The notes under the pieces are model-generated. The model saw only the letters and a list, made by a program, of their open reading frames with translations, did no database searches and was not told the origin of the DNA. From Phycisphaerales bacterium (GTDB taxonomy: Bacteria > Planctomycetota > Phycisphaerae > UBA1845): a DNA stretch of 64,000 bases. Of this stretch, positions 32,980-41,805 are shown piece by piece; positions within the stretch are counted from its first letter, which is position 1, and every line of letters begins with the position of its first letter. The stretch covers positions 1-64,000 of the forward strand of contig JACKHH010000004.1 in NCBI GenBank assembly GCA_020639095.1. Direction: 5' to 3'. A program made the translations under genes and the position numbers.

Positions 32980-33050
32980 CCCCTAGCCGTCATCCACTGC
33001 AACCGCCGCCTTCCGCCACAAGTTTCTACAACCCGTTGATCCGTCGGAAG

Positions 33051-33079
33051 TTGTGGGCATAGTGCCCGGGCGCTACAAT
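33051..33079 (+). promoter_or_regulatory. Promoter for the efflux adaptor gene
   Basis: TTGTGG at 33051-33056 and TACAAT at 33074-33079 with a 17-bp spacer; start near 33086, 35 bases before the ATG. This suggests the adaptor and ATPase can be transcribed apart from the channel gene. Confidence 0.55.
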
Positions 33080-33120
33080 TGACCCGGTCGTAGTCTACCC
33101 CCCGCGTTTGGAGTACTCGT

Positions 33121-34983
33121 ATGTCCACGGTGACCTCACCGCCCCCCCAACGATCCGGCGGAGCCGATTCCTCAAGTGCATTTGCATCGCGCGGCGCGAA
33201 CAAGTCGCGCAAGGGACGCGGTAAGTTCCTGCTGGGCATCGTGGTCCTCGCGGTGATTGGTATCGGCGCGTACATGATGTACTTCCGCGGGCCGCGCGGG
33301 GTTATTGCAACCACCGGACCGACCGCTTACCCCGTGACGCGCAAGTCGTTCGCGATCAAGCTCAACGAAAAAGGTGAACTGGAAGCCACGCGCTCCGTGG
33401 ATGTGAAGTGCGAAGTCGAGGGCCGCTCGACGATCATCTGGCTCATCCCCGAAGGCAACGAGGTCAAGAAAGGCGACCTGCTCGCCAAGCTCGCGAGCAA
33501 CGAGATCGAAGACAAGATTCGCTCAGAGCAGATCACGGTGCAGAATTCCAAAGCGTCCGCCGACGCCGCGCAGCAGGAACTCGACATCGCGCTCGATCAG
33601 CACGCCAGCGATATCCGCAAAGCCGTGCTCGCCGTCACCAACGCCAAGACCGAACTCGAAAAGTACCAGAAGGGCGACTACGAACTGTCGCTTCTTGAGA
33701 AAGAGCTGGCGCTTGAGACCGCGAAGAAGACTTGGGAGCAAGCGAAGAGCACGCTCATCGATTCGCAGGAGTTGTTCAAGAAGAAGTTCATCACCGAACG
33801 TGAACTCGAATCGCAGCAGCTCGACGAATACAAAGCCGGTGTCGAAGTTCAAAAAGCGGAACGCAGCAAGCAGGTCTTCCTCGAATACGACCACCCCAAG
33901 AACCTTCAGCAGAAGCAAACCGACATCGAGGAAGCTGAAAAAGATCTCGAACGCACGCGCAAGAAATCGGAGGCGGAGGCCGCCAAGCTCCGCTCCAACG
34001 CCGAAGCCAAACAAGCCGAGTTCGAACTCACCCGCGACCGGCTCGCAAAGCTGGTCGAACAACAGGCCAAAACCGAAATCCGCGCACCGGCCGACGGCCT
34101 GGTGGTCTACTTCGCGGAGGACATGTGGCGCGGCAACGAGCGTCAGATCGCCGAAGGCAGCGAGGTTTACGAACGGCAGACCATCATCCAACTCCCCGAC
34201 ACCTCGGAGATGAAGGTTAAGGTTCGCATCCACGAAGCCAAGACGAGCAAGATCGCGGTCGGACAGTCCGCTACGGTAGAGGTCGAGGGCATTCCGGGCG
34301 TGGTGTTTACCGGCAAGGTATCGAAAATCGCCCCGCTCGCGGACTCGCAGAACCGTTGGCTGAATCCCAATCTCAAAGAGTACGACACCGAAATCACGCT
34401 CGACCCGAACAAGTCGGAACTCAAGCCCGGTGTCACCGCGCGGGCAGAGATTCTCGTGCGCCAGGTTGACGACGTGGTCGCGGTTCCGGTGCAGGCGGTC
34501 TATAGCCGGGCGGGCCGTACGTTTGTCTTCTCGGGAAAGAACGAACGCTCGGCTGAGCCGGTGCCGGTCGAGACCGGTTACTCCAGCGACGAGTTCGTCG
34601 AGATTCGCAACGGCGTCAGTGCGGGCGACGATGTGCTGCTCGCACACACTGCCGCGATGATCGCGAAGCTGCCCGACGAAACCGGTGATGCGGGCAACTC
34701 GGCTGGTCGGCGTCCGCCCGGTGGCGGGAAGCGCGGACCGGGAGCAGGTCAGCGCGGTGCAGGCGGTGGCAAAGATCAGGGCGGCAAGCAGCGCGGTAGC
34801 GGTGCACCGGCTGGTGGCGCAAGCAAAGGCGCTCCTGCCAGCGATACGACGTCTACAACTGAGCGCACCGACGGGAAATCAACCGACGCGACCTCCACCG
34901 AGGCAGAGTCGATCGAAGCAGAGTCAACCGACGCTGCGCAACCCGCGGAGAACGCGGAGTCCGACACCAAGGCTACATCCTAA
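33121..34983 (+). CDS. HlyD/MacA-like periplasmic efflux adaptor
   Basis: A 620-residue membrane-fusion protein. One membrane anchor (GKFLLGIVVLAVIGIGAYMM, near residue 45) is followed by a biotinyl-lipoyl-like strand pair, a long coiled-coil hairpin rich in Glu/Lys/Gln (about residues 130-310) and beta-barrel domains, for example KAKTEIRAPADGLVVYF-type sequence. The last 90 residues are low complexity: Gly/Arg/Lys-rich then Ser/Thr/Glu/Asp-rich, unusual for the family. GGAG lies 7 bases before the ATG. The ATPase gene starts 13 bp after its stop. Confidence 0.88.
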   Translation: MSTVTSPPPQRSGGADSSSAFASRGANKSRKGRGKFLLGIVVLAVIGIGAYMMYFRGPRGVIATTGPTAYPVTRKSFAIKLNEKGELEATRSVDVKCEVEGRSTIIWLIPEGNEVKKGDLLAKLASNEIEDKIRSEQITVQNSKASADAAQQELDIALDQHASDIRKAVLAVTNAKTELEKYQKGDYELSLLEKELALETAKKTWEQAKSTLIDSQELFKKKFITERELESQQLDEYKAGVEVQKAERSKQVFLEYDHPKNLQQKQTDIEEAEKDLERTRKKSEAEAAKLRSNAEAKQAEFELTRDRLAKLVEQQAKTEIRAPADGLVVYFAEDMWRGNERQIAEGSEVYERQTIIQLPDTSEMKVKVRIHEAKTSKIAVGQSATVEVEGIPGVVFTGKVSKIAPLADSQNRWLNPNLKEYDTEITLDPNKSELKPGVTARAEILVRQVDDVVAVPVQAVYSRAGRTFVFSGKNERSAEPVPVETGYSSDEFVEIRNGVSAGDDVLLAHTAAMIAKLPDETGDAGNSAGRRPPGGGKRGPGAGQRGAGGGKDQGGKQRGSGAPAGGASKGAPASDTTSTTERTDGKSTDATSTEAESIEAESTDAAQPAENAESDTKATS

Positions 34984-34996
34984 GAGACATCCGCCC

Positions 34997-35701
34997 GTGG
35001 ACATCGCTTCAATCGAGCAACTGGTCAAGATCTACGCCAAGCCCGGAACGGACGTACAGGTCCACGCGCTGCGCGGGGTGACGATGTACTTCCGCGAGGG
35101 CGAATCGGTCGCAATCTGCGGCGCGAGCGGATCGGGGAAAAGCACCATGCTCAACATCCTGGGCTGCCTCGACCGACCAACGGCTGGGGTGTATCGCCTG
35201 GGCGATGTCGACGTTTCCAAGCTCGACGACGATGAACTCTCGCGCATTCGCGGCGAACGCATCGGATTCGTCTTCCAGAACTTCAATTTGATTCAGCAAC
35301 TCACGTTGCGCGAGAACCTCGAAGTACCGCTCTTCTACCAGGGCGTACACGTGTCCGAGCGTCGTCAGCGCGCGGACCGCCTCATTGAGCAGGTGGGTTT
35401 GGCGGACCGCGCCAGTCACCGGCCCATGGAACTCTCCGGTGGGCAGCAGCAGCGCGTGGCCATAGCGCGGGCGCTGATCAACGATCCGCTGATCATCCTC
35501 GCCGACGAACCCACCGGAAACCTCGACACCGCCACGGGCGAGATGATCCTGGAGATCTTCGCCCGCCTGCGCGCCGATGGCCGCACCATCATCATGGTCA
35601 CGCACGAGCCCGACGTCGCCCAGACCTGTGACCGCATCATCACCATGCGCGACGGCATGGTAATCAGCGACGAATACACTGCCGCGACCGCCACGGCATA
35701 G
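34997..35701 (+). CDS. ABC transporter ATP-binding protein, MacB/LolD type
   Basis: A 234-residue ABC ATPase. Walker A GASGSGKSTM, Q-loop FVFQNFNLI, signature LSGGQQQRVAIARAL, Walker B IILADEPTGNLD and the H-loop VTHEP are all present. It starts at GTG 34997; the open frame upstream overlaps the adaptor and is a shadow. MacB proteins normally fuse this domain to a FtsX-like permease, but this one ends after the ATPase, as in LolD. No permease gene follows, which is odd for an otherwise complete cluster. Confidence 0.9.
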   Translation: MDIASIEQLVKIYAKPGTDVQVHALRGVTMYFREGESVAICGASGSGKSTMLNILGCLDRPTAGVYRLGDVDVSKLDDDELSRIRGERIGFVFQNFNLIQQLTLRENLEVPLFYQGVHVSERRQRADRLIEQVGLADRASHRPMELSGGQQQRVAIARALINDPLIILADEPTGNLDTATGEMILEIFARLRADGRTIIMVTHEPDVAQTCDRIITMRDGMVISDEYTAATATA

Positions 35702-35733
35702 GCAAATACCAACCGCCCCACCACAAGAGTCAG

Positions 35734-35757
35734 AACCCCAGGCGCCAAAGCCTGGGG
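35734..35757. repeat. AACCCCAGGCGCC repeat, copy 1
   Basis: AACCCCAGGCGCCAAAGCCTGGGG: a 9-bp hairpin shared, with small changes, by 39409-39430 and 40299-40320. It lies after the ABC ATPase gene, where it could also weaken transcription, but there is no T tract. Confidence 0.6.
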
Positions 35758-35883
35758 CTGCTCGCCATCCGTCACAGAATACCCCGTTGCAATCCACAAC
35801 CGACACGCGTAGCATGGGTTCGATTGGTATTTGCCAAACACGCCAAGCGCAATGCCGCCTGACCGACCGGGAGCGGACGTCAC

Positions 35884-36459
35884 ATGGGCACCTCACGTCC
35901 AACCGACATGGACCTCCTTCGCATCGCCAAGCGCCAGCGACTCCTCCTCTGGTGCATCCTGATACAGGTGTTGTCGCTCTGCGTCATGCCGTATGGCTTG
36001 GGCGTTTACGCGCCGATGAAATCAGGGATCGGCGTGGCCATCGCCTTTCAGTCTTTGAGGTTTGGTATTCAGATATGCGTTGCCATCGTTGTCGTAATGC
36101 TCATGGCCGCGTTGAAGCGGAATATCATCTGGCGCATACTCTACATCTTCCTCGTGCTCGTACCGTTTCTCAATCTTCTGCTACTTGTAACGATCAACGC
36201 GCAAGCCACGTGCGCCCTGCGCGATGCCGGTATTCGCGTCGGGTTCATGGGCGCTGACTTGGAAGTGGTGCGGCGGCGAATGTACGCGCATCTTTGCAAC
36301 CAGTGCGGTTACGACCTGACCGGCAATCAATCGGGAATTTGTCCGGAGTGCGGTACGGCGATCGGCCCGTGGTACTGCCACCATTGCGGTGCGAATATTC
36401 GCGGTAACTTCTCGCCGGCGTGTGCGAGCTGTGGTGCTACCATCGTACGCTCCGTCTAG
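35884..36459 (+). CDS. Membrane protein with double zinc ribbon
   Basis: A 191-residue protein with three hydrophobic segments (about residues 21-40, 58-80, 85-105) and a C-terminal Cys-rich tail of four CxxC pairs: CNQCGYDLTG, CPECG, CHHCG and CASCG. The first pair is the planctomycete CGYDL ribbon also found at 12466-13254. Probably binds two zinc ions. No partner or function can be inferred from its neighbours. Confidence 0.75.
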   Translation: MGTSRPTDMDLLRIAKRQRLLLWCILIQVLSLCVMPYGLGVYAPMKSGIGVAIAFQSLRFGIQICVAIVVVMLMAALKRNIIWRILYIFLVLVPFLNLLLLVTINAQATCALRDAGIRVGFMGADLEVVRRRMYAHLCNQCGYDLTGNQSGICPECGTAIGPWYCHHCGANIRGNFSPACASCGATIVRSV

Positions 36460-36645
36460 TCCGATCAGCATCGGATCACCTCTGACCGATCGCCCCGTAT
36501 TGGCTTGAACCCACCCAACCCGTTGGTTAACCATCAGACTGGCGATGCGCCCGCGACTGCGATACGCTGCACGTGGTGGACGATCGAGCGGCTCGACGGG
36601 TTGCGTCGCGGGCCGATTTCCAGGACCAGGCGGGAAGCACACGGC

Positions 36646-37116
36646 ATGGTGCCCGAAACCAGGCGACACGCGTCCGAGCACATCATCGGCTGGCGGGAGT
36701 ACGTCTCGCTGCCCGAGTGGGGCATTCGCCGCGTCGAAGCCAAGATCGACACGGGAGCGCGAACCAGCGCCATCCATGTCGACCGCATCGTCCACCTCGC
36801 GGGCAATCGCGTGAAATTCGACGTTGTCCTGAGTCGCACGGACAAGAGCAAGTGCGTTCCGGTGACGGCGGACATCACCCGGGTCACGCGCGTGCGTTCG
36901 AGCACGGGACATGCGCAGGAGCGTTTCGTCGTGACCACACAGATTCGCATGGGCGGTTTGCGGCGGCACATTGAACTGAGCCTGGTGCGGCGCGAGAAGA
37001 TGATCTGCCGCATGTTGCTCGGACGCACCGCGCTGAATGGTTTTCTGATCGACGTGACGCGCAAGCATGAACAGGGCCTGCCGCGCCGCGTCAAGAAACG
37101 AAAGAAGTCGTCATGA
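36646..37116 (+). CDS. RimK-associated retropepsin-like (RimB-type) protease
   Basis: A 156-residue protein of the family annotated as ATP-dependent zinc protease (COG4067), now seen as retropepsin-like. IGWREYVSLPEW and AKIDTGARTSAIHVD carry the family hallmark, with DTGA as the aspartic active-site motif. I start at ATG 36646; the upstream frame would need a TTG and has no family match. It overlaps rimK by 4 bases (ATGA). Homologues are linked with glutamate ligases and thought to trim the glutamyl tails or their targets. Confidence 0.82.
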   Translation: MVPETRRHASEHIIGWREYVSLPEWGIRRVEAKIDTGARTSAIHVDRIVHLAGNRVKFDVVLSRTDKSKCVPVTADITRVTRVRSSTGHAQERFVVTTQIRMGGLRRHIELSLVRREKMICRMLLGRTALNGFLIDVTRKHEQGLPRRVKKRKKSS

Positions 37117-38324
37117 AGATCGGCATTCTCTCACGCAGCCCCCGCTGCTACAGCACGCGCCGGCTTAAACAGGCAGCCGAGCACCGCGGTCACAAGGTCA
37201 AAGTGCTCGACACGCTCAAGTGCGCGATCTCACTGGAGGAGGAATACCCCGACATCTACTACCAGGGCAAACCGCTATCGCACTACGACGCGGTGATTCC
37301 GCGCATCGGCGCGTCGGTCACGTACTTTGGTACGTCGGTCGTGCGGCAGTTCGAGGAAATGGGCGTGTTCACCGCGAACTCGGCACTGGGCATCACACAT
37401 TCGCGCGACAAGCTGCGTTCACTGCAAATCCTAAGCCGGCACAAAATCGGCATCCCACACACCGCGTTCGTCCGCGACAAGAAAGACGTACTACCCGCGA
37501 TCGAACGCGTCGGCGGCGCCCCGATCATCATCAAACTTCTCGAAGGTACGCAGGGTGTGGGCGTGATCCTGGCGGACACGATCAAGATCGCCGAAGCCAT
37601 CATCGAAACGCTGCAAAGCGCCAAGCAAAACGTGCTCATTCAGCGGTTCGTGTCGGAAAGCAAAGGCAAGGACATCCGCGCGTTCGTCGTCGGCGATCAG
37701 GTGGTCGCAGCCATGCGGCGAACAGCCCAGGGGCAGGAGTTTCGCAGCAACGTGCATCGCGGCGGCGTCGCCGAATCGATCACGCTGGACTCGGAATACG
37801 AGCAGACCGCGATTCGCGCCGTGCAGATCATGGGGCTGCGGGTGGCGGGTGTTGACATGCTGGAGGGTCGCGACGGCCCGCAGATCATGGAGGTCAATTC
37901 GTCACCCGGATTGGAGGGCATCGAAGGCGCCACCGACATCGACGTCGCCGGAGCCATCATCGATTTCGTCGCGGATCGCATCGACCTGCCCGACATGGAT
38001 TTGCGGCAGCGGCTCACCGTCAGCCGGGGCTACGGCGTCGCGGAAGTCCCCATCCCCAAGAAGTCGGAACTCGTCGGCAAGACGATCGCCGAGTGCAGCC
38101 TGCGCGACCTCGACATCCTCGTGCTCTCGCTCAATCGCGACGGCAATGTCATCGCCAACCCGAAGGTCGCGCGCGAACTGAAGGTCGGCGACCGGTTGCT
38201 CTGCTTCGGCAAGATCGAAGCGCTCAAGGCGCTGATTCCTCCGCGCAAGCGCCGCCGCGCCCGCAAGCTGAAGAAATCCGAAATCGCCGAGATCGAAGCC
38301 GGCACGGCTGATGCGCGTTCGTGA
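37113..38324 (+). CDS. rimK: RimK-family glutamate ligase fused to a TrkA-C domain
   Basis: A 403-residue ATP-grasp ligase that, in characterised relatives, adds glutamates to the C-terminus of ribosomal protein S6. The ATP-grasp region runs to about residue 290 with IIKLLEGTQGVGV, QRFVSESKGKDIRAFVVG and IMEVNSSPGLEGIE (metal and nucleotide ligands). Residues about 310-380 (VAEVPIPKKSELVGKTIAEC to GDRLLCFGK) form a TrkA-C/RCK-C ligand-binding domain, absent from E. coli RimK. It is coupled by 4-base overlaps to the genes on both sides. Confidence 0.92.
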   Translation: MKIGILSRSPRCYSTRRLKQAAEHRGHKVKVLDTLKCAISLEEEYPDIYYQGKPLSHYDAVIPRIGASVTYFGTSVVRQFEEMGVFTANSALGITHSRDKLRSLQILSRHKIGIPHTAFVRDKKDVLPAIERVGGAPIIIKLLEGTQGVGVILADTIKIAEAIIETLQSAKQNVLIQRFVSESKGKDIRAFVVGDQVVAAMRRTAQGQEFRSNVHRGGVAESITLDSEYEQTAIRAVQIMGLRVAGVDMLEGRDGPQIMEVNSSPGLEGIEGATDIDVAGAIIDFVADRIDLPDMDLRQRLTVSRGYGVAEVPIPKKSELVGKTIAECSLRDLDILVLSLNRDGNVIANPKVARELKVGDRLLCFGKIEALKALIPPRKRRRARKLKKSEIAEIEAGTADARS

Positions 38325-39403
38325 GCAGCACAATGGAATCACACGAAGTTCTCAAGATTGGCGAAAACATCATCGAGCCCGGTGAGCAGCGCGACATCAC
38401 CGTGACTGTCTCGGAGAGCTACAGCGGTTTGCCCGTGCTGCTGCCCGTTACGGTATGGCGGGCAGCCGAGCCCGGTCCCGTCGTGCTCGTCACGGCAGCC
38501 GTGCACGGCGACGAACTCAACGGCATCGGCATCGTGCGTTCGATCATTCTCGACTCGCCGTTCGAGCTGTCGGCTGGCACGCTGCTGCTCGTGCCCGTGA
38601 TCAACATGCTCGGGTTCGATCGCCACCAGCGTTACCTGCCCGATCGCCGCGACCTGAACCGCGCGTTCCCCGGCATGGCCGGCGGTAGCCTCGCCAGCCG
38701 GTTCGCGCATGCGATTTTTCGACACCTTGTCGCGCCGAGCAATTACATCATCGACCTGCACACCGCAGCCGTTCGACGCACGAACTTTCCCAACATTCGC
38801 GCCGACCTCACCAATCCCGAGGTCGCGCGCATCGCCAACGCCTTTGGTTGTGAACTCGTCGTCAATGGCCGGGGCCCCAAAGGTTCACTGCGCCGCGCGT
38901 CCTGCAAGGCGGGTCACCCCACCATCATTCTAGAAGCCGGGGAAGTATGGAAAATCGAACCGTCGGTCGTTGAAGTCGGCGTGCGGGGAATTCGCAACGT
39001 TCTCATCGAACTCGAAATGGTACAGGGAAAAACGAAGAAACCGCCCTACCAGGTACACATTGACGAAACGAAGTGGCTGCGGGCGGATGCGGGCGGCATC
39101 CTTCAGTTTCACGTCGCGCCCGGTGAGGTTATCGAAAAAGACCAGCCGATCGCGACCAATTCCGACCTGCACGGCAAGCAGCAGAACGTCTTGCGCAGCC
39201 CAGCCGAGGCGGTTGTGCTCGGCATGTCCACGCTGCCGTCGGTGACGCCCGGCGACCCGGTGTGCCATCTCGCAATCCCGCGCGACGGCATCGCGGAGAT
39301 CAGAGCAGCCGTCGAGGCACTCTCCGGCAAAAGCCTGCACGAACGCGTCCGCGACGACCTCTCAACCAACGTTGCAGTTACCGACGGCCCCCAACCGGCG
39401 TAA
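38321..39403 (+). CDS. Succinylglutamate desuccinylase/aspartoacylase-family zinc hydrolase
   Basis: A 360-residue M14-like deacylase. Zinc ligands are in AVHGDELNGIG (His and Glu) and IDLHTAAVRR (His); DRRDLNRAFPG is the substrate-binding Arg/Asn region. The C-terminal part (GGILQFHVAPGEVIEKDQPI) is a biotinyl-lipoyl-like barrel. GTG 38321 overlaps rimK by 4 bases; ATG 38333 is an alternative start. The fixed order protease-RimK-AstE suggests a shared pathway that adds and removes acyl or glutamyl groups on amino acids or proteins. Confidence 0.88.
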   Translation: MSSTMESHEVLKIGENIIEPGEQRDITVTVSESYSGLPVLLPVTVWRAAEPGPVVLVTAAVHGDELNGIGIVRSIILDSPFELSAGTLLLVPVINMLGFDRHQRYLPDRRDLNRAFPGMAGGSLASRFAHAIFRHLVAPSNYIIDLHTAAVRRTNFPNIRADLTNPEVARIANAFGCELVVNGRGPKGSLRRASCKAGHPTIILEAGEVWKIEPSVVEVGVRGIRNVLIELEMVQGKTKKPPYQVHIDETKWLRADAGGILQFHVAPGEVIEKDQPIATNSDLHGKQQNVLRSPAEAVVLGMSTLPSVTPGDPVCHLAIPRDGIAEIRAAVEALSGKSLHERVRDDLSTNVAVTDGPQPA

Positions 39404-39408
39404 ATCAG

Positions 39409-39430
39409 AACCCCGGGCGCCAAGCCCGGG
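39409..39430. repeat. AACCCCGGGCGCC repeat, copy 2
   Basis: AACCCCGGGCGCCAAGCCCGGG: a member of the AACCCCAGGCGCC family, just after the AstE-like gene and before the 8-bp tandem array. Confidence 0.6.
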
Positions 39431-39500
39431 CCAAACCCAGGTCAACGAATCGAACAGGAGGGCGCCCCGAAATCCAAACGCTTGCCTCTCCCCCACCCAC

Positions 39501-39590
39501 TTTCTCACCTTCTCACTTTCTCACTTTCTCACTTTCTCACTTTCTCACTTTCTCACTTTCTCACTTTCTCACTTTCTCACTTTCTCACTT
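39501..39590. repeat. Tandem array of the 8-bp unit TCTCACTT (about 11 copies)
   Basis: Nearly perfect head-to-tail copies of TCTCACTT; only the first copies vary (TCTCACCT). On the minus strand its right end encodes the last residues (VRK) and TGA stop of the SDR gene. A shorter tract of the same unit lies at 40497-40535 on the other side of that gene. Confidence 0.9.
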
Positions 39591-40275
39591 CAATCGTCTG
39601 CCCCACCGAGTGCTGCATCCTGTCACTCGCAAGCGTAACCACCAGCGCCGCGACATCGCTCGGCTGCAAACATTGATCAGCCGGGAAATCAGGAAAACCA
39701 GAACGCAGCATGTCGGTCTCAACCGCCCCGGGTGCGACGCCGTACACGCGTATCCCGTGTGGCTTGCCTTCGCCGGCGAGGCCCTTGGTGAGCAGGCTCA
39801 CGAACGCCTTGGTCGCACCGTATGCCGTCAGACCCGGGAACGGATCGGTGGCAGCCAGCGACGAAACGTTCACGATCACCCCACGACCGCTCTGCGCCAG
39901 CAGCGGCCACGCCGCGCGACACATGTACACGACACCAGCCGTGTTGATTTGCAGCATCTGATCGAAGTCCGCGGCGTCAATCTCCGCGATCGCCGCGACG
40001 ACTGCGGTCGCCGCGTTGTTCACCAGCACGTCGAGCCGGCCAAAGCGCTCGACCGTCGCGTGCATCAGCGCTTCGATCGACGCGCGATCGGTCACGTCGG
40101 TCATGTGTACCATCGACTCGCCGCCGCTGGCTGCAATGCGATTTTGCGTCTCCACGAGCCGCTTCGCCGTCCGGCCCGCGAGCACCACGCGACACCCGTC
40201 CGCAGCCAGCGCCTCGGCGATCGCCCGCCCGATCCCCGACCCGGCACCGGTAACCATCGCAACCCGTTCACCCAT
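39577..40275 (-). CDS. Short-chain dehydrogenase/reductase (SDR)
   Basis: A 232-residue NAD(P)-dependent SDR. The cofactor loop is VTGAGSGIGRAIAEAL, NNAA is the structural motif, and the catalytic triad is VNVSSLAA (Ser), AYGATKAF (Tyr, Lys). I start at ATG 40275, which has a perfect GGAGG 7 bases upstream, in place of the earlier ATG. The C-terminus IEVRK and its stop codon lie inside the 8-bp tandem array, so the original end has probably been replaced or shortened. Substrate unknown. Confidence 0.9.
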   Translation of the reverse strand: MGERVAMVTGAGSGIGRAIAEALAADGCRVVLAGRTAKRLVETQNRIAASGGESMVHMTDVTDRASIEALMHATVERFGRLDVLVNNAATAVVAAIAEIDAADFDQMLQINTAGVVYMCRAAWPLLAQSGRGVIVNVSSLAATDPFPGLTAYGATKAFVSLLTKGLAGEGKPHGIRVYGVAPGAVETDMLRSGFPDFPADQCLQPSDVAALVVTLASDRMQHSVGQTIEVRK

Positions 40276-40298
40276 CAAACCGCCTCCAGACAATCAAC

Positions 40299-40535
40299 AA
40301 CCCCAGGCGTCAAGCCAGGGGAGACAAAACAGAGCCGCGACCACATCGTGTCCGACGCCGACCAAGTCGGGAGGAGAGAGGAGGACACGGTGGGAGCGGA
40401 CGACCACCCAAGTACCCACGTATTCAGTAGGCCGCTACAGCCCACGACAACCGCCAATCCACCCAGTCTCACCGTCGCCCTATCTCACAGCCACCCTTTC
40501 TCACCTTCTCACTTTCTCACTTTCGCACCTTCTCA
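40299..40535. repeat. AACCCCAGGCGTC repeat copy 3 and short TCTCACTT tract
   Basis: The 450-bp gap before pheS contains copy 3 of the AACCCCAGGCGCC family (40299-40320) and a four-copy degenerate TCTCACTT tract (40497-40535). I see nothing I can assign in 40536-40725; no T-box or leader-peptide attenuator is apparent for pheST. Confidence 0.65.
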
Positions 40536-40725
40536 CGCGTCGAGAATAGGCCGCCACCGCACCACCGTCCAATCGCAAACGCCAATACGAACGTAACTCG
40601 CTTGCTCGCCTTGAATTCCACACCATAGCGGCCTAACCTAGCCGGTCTTTGACCCTGGCGGCTCTCCTGCTAATCGGTTCGCGGAACGCGCCGCCAACAG
40701 ACCGTTACGAACGAGGCACGACGAA

Positions 40726-41805
40726 GTGAACGTCGCAGACCTACGCGACCAACTGGCAGCCATTCAGACGGAGGCGGAAGCGTCGTTCAAATCCGCCAAG
40801 ACCGTCGATGAGCTGCGCTCCGCGCGGAGTCAGGTGGTCGGCAAGAGCGGCTCGCTGGGCAAGTTGATGGGCACCATCAAGGACTACGCGCCGCAAGAAC
40901 GCGGCGAAGTCGGCAAAGCCCTCAACGCAGCCAACCAGGCGATTCAGCAGCTTGTCGATCAACACACCCAGCGTATCGAACAGGCGGACCTGGCAGCCGA
41001 CGCATCCCAGACGGCGGCCTTCGACCCCACGCTTCCCGGAAAACGCCCGCCGCTCGGCAGCGTGCATCCGGTGACGGCTGTCCAGTGGCAGGTCGAAGCC
41101 ATCTTCGAGCGTCTCGGGTTCACGGTGGAAGCGGGCCCCGAGATGGAGTCCGACTATTACAACTTCGAAGCGCTGAACATTCCCGCGATGCACCCCGCCC
41201 GCGACATGCAGGATACGTTCTGGTTGAAGAACGGGCTGCTGCTGCGAACGCACACGTCACCGGTGCAGGTGCGGGCGATGGAGAAGTTCGGCGCGCCGCT
41301 GCGCTGCATCGTGCCCGGCCGATGTTTTCGCTACGAAACGATCGACGCGTCGCACGAGAACACTTTCCACCAGTGCGAAGGGTTGATGATCGATCGCAAC
41401 GTTTCCATCGCGAATCTCATCGCGGTGATGCGGTTGCTGCTTCGCGAAGTGTTCGAACGCGACGTGAAAGTTCGACTTCGTCCGGGCTACTTCCCATTCG
41501 TCGAGCCCGGTTTCGAACTCGATATGTCGTGTTTGATTTGCGGTGGCGATGGCTGCGCGACGTGCAAGAAGAGCGGGTGGCTAGAGATACTGCCGTGCGG
41601 GATGGTACATCCGAACGTATTGAAGTTCGGCGGGATCGATCCGCACGAGTACACCGGATTTGCGTTCGGATTGGGTCTGACCCGACTGGCGATGATGAAG
41701 TACGGGATTCGCGACATTCGCGTGATGAACCAGGGCGACCTGCGGAGCATCGTGCATCCGTCGCGGCTTAACGGGCCGACCGTGGTGGAGCGCGACCGAT
41801 GCTGA
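40726..41805 (+). CDS. pheS: Phenylalanyl-tRNA synthetase alpha subunit
   Basis: A 359-residue class II synthetase catalytic subunit that charges tRNA-Phe. After an N-terminal coiled coil (to about residue 100) come motif 2 (CIVPGRCFRYETIDASHENTFHQ region) and motif 3 (GFAFGLGLTRLAMM). An extra four-Cys knuckle, SCLICGGDGCATCKKSGW, sits between them. It starts at GTG 40726 with GAGG 10 bases upstream. The last 7 bases overlap pheT. The tRNA-Phe gene is 24 kb away. Confidence 0.96.
   Translation: MNVADLRDQLAAIQTEAEASFKSAKTVDELRSARSQVVGKSGSLGKLMGTIKDYAPQERGEVGKALNAANQAIQQLVDQHTQRIEQADLAADASQTAAFDPTLPGKRPPLGSVHPVTAVQWQVEAIFERLGFTVEAGPEMESDYYNFEALNIPAMHPARDMQDTFWLKNGLLLRTHTSPVQVRAMEKFGAPLRCIVPGRCFRYETIDASHENTFHQCEGLMIDRNVSIANLIAVMRLLLREVFERDVKVRLRPGYFPFVEPGFELDMSCLICGGDGCATCKKSGWLEILPCGMVHPNVLKFGGIDPHEYTGFAFGLGLTRLAMMKYGIRDIRVMNQGDLRSIVHPSRLNGPTVVERDRC

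Noticed and set aside
39501..39590. CRISPR array
   Set aside because: The 8-bp units have no spacers between them; it is a simple tandem repeat.
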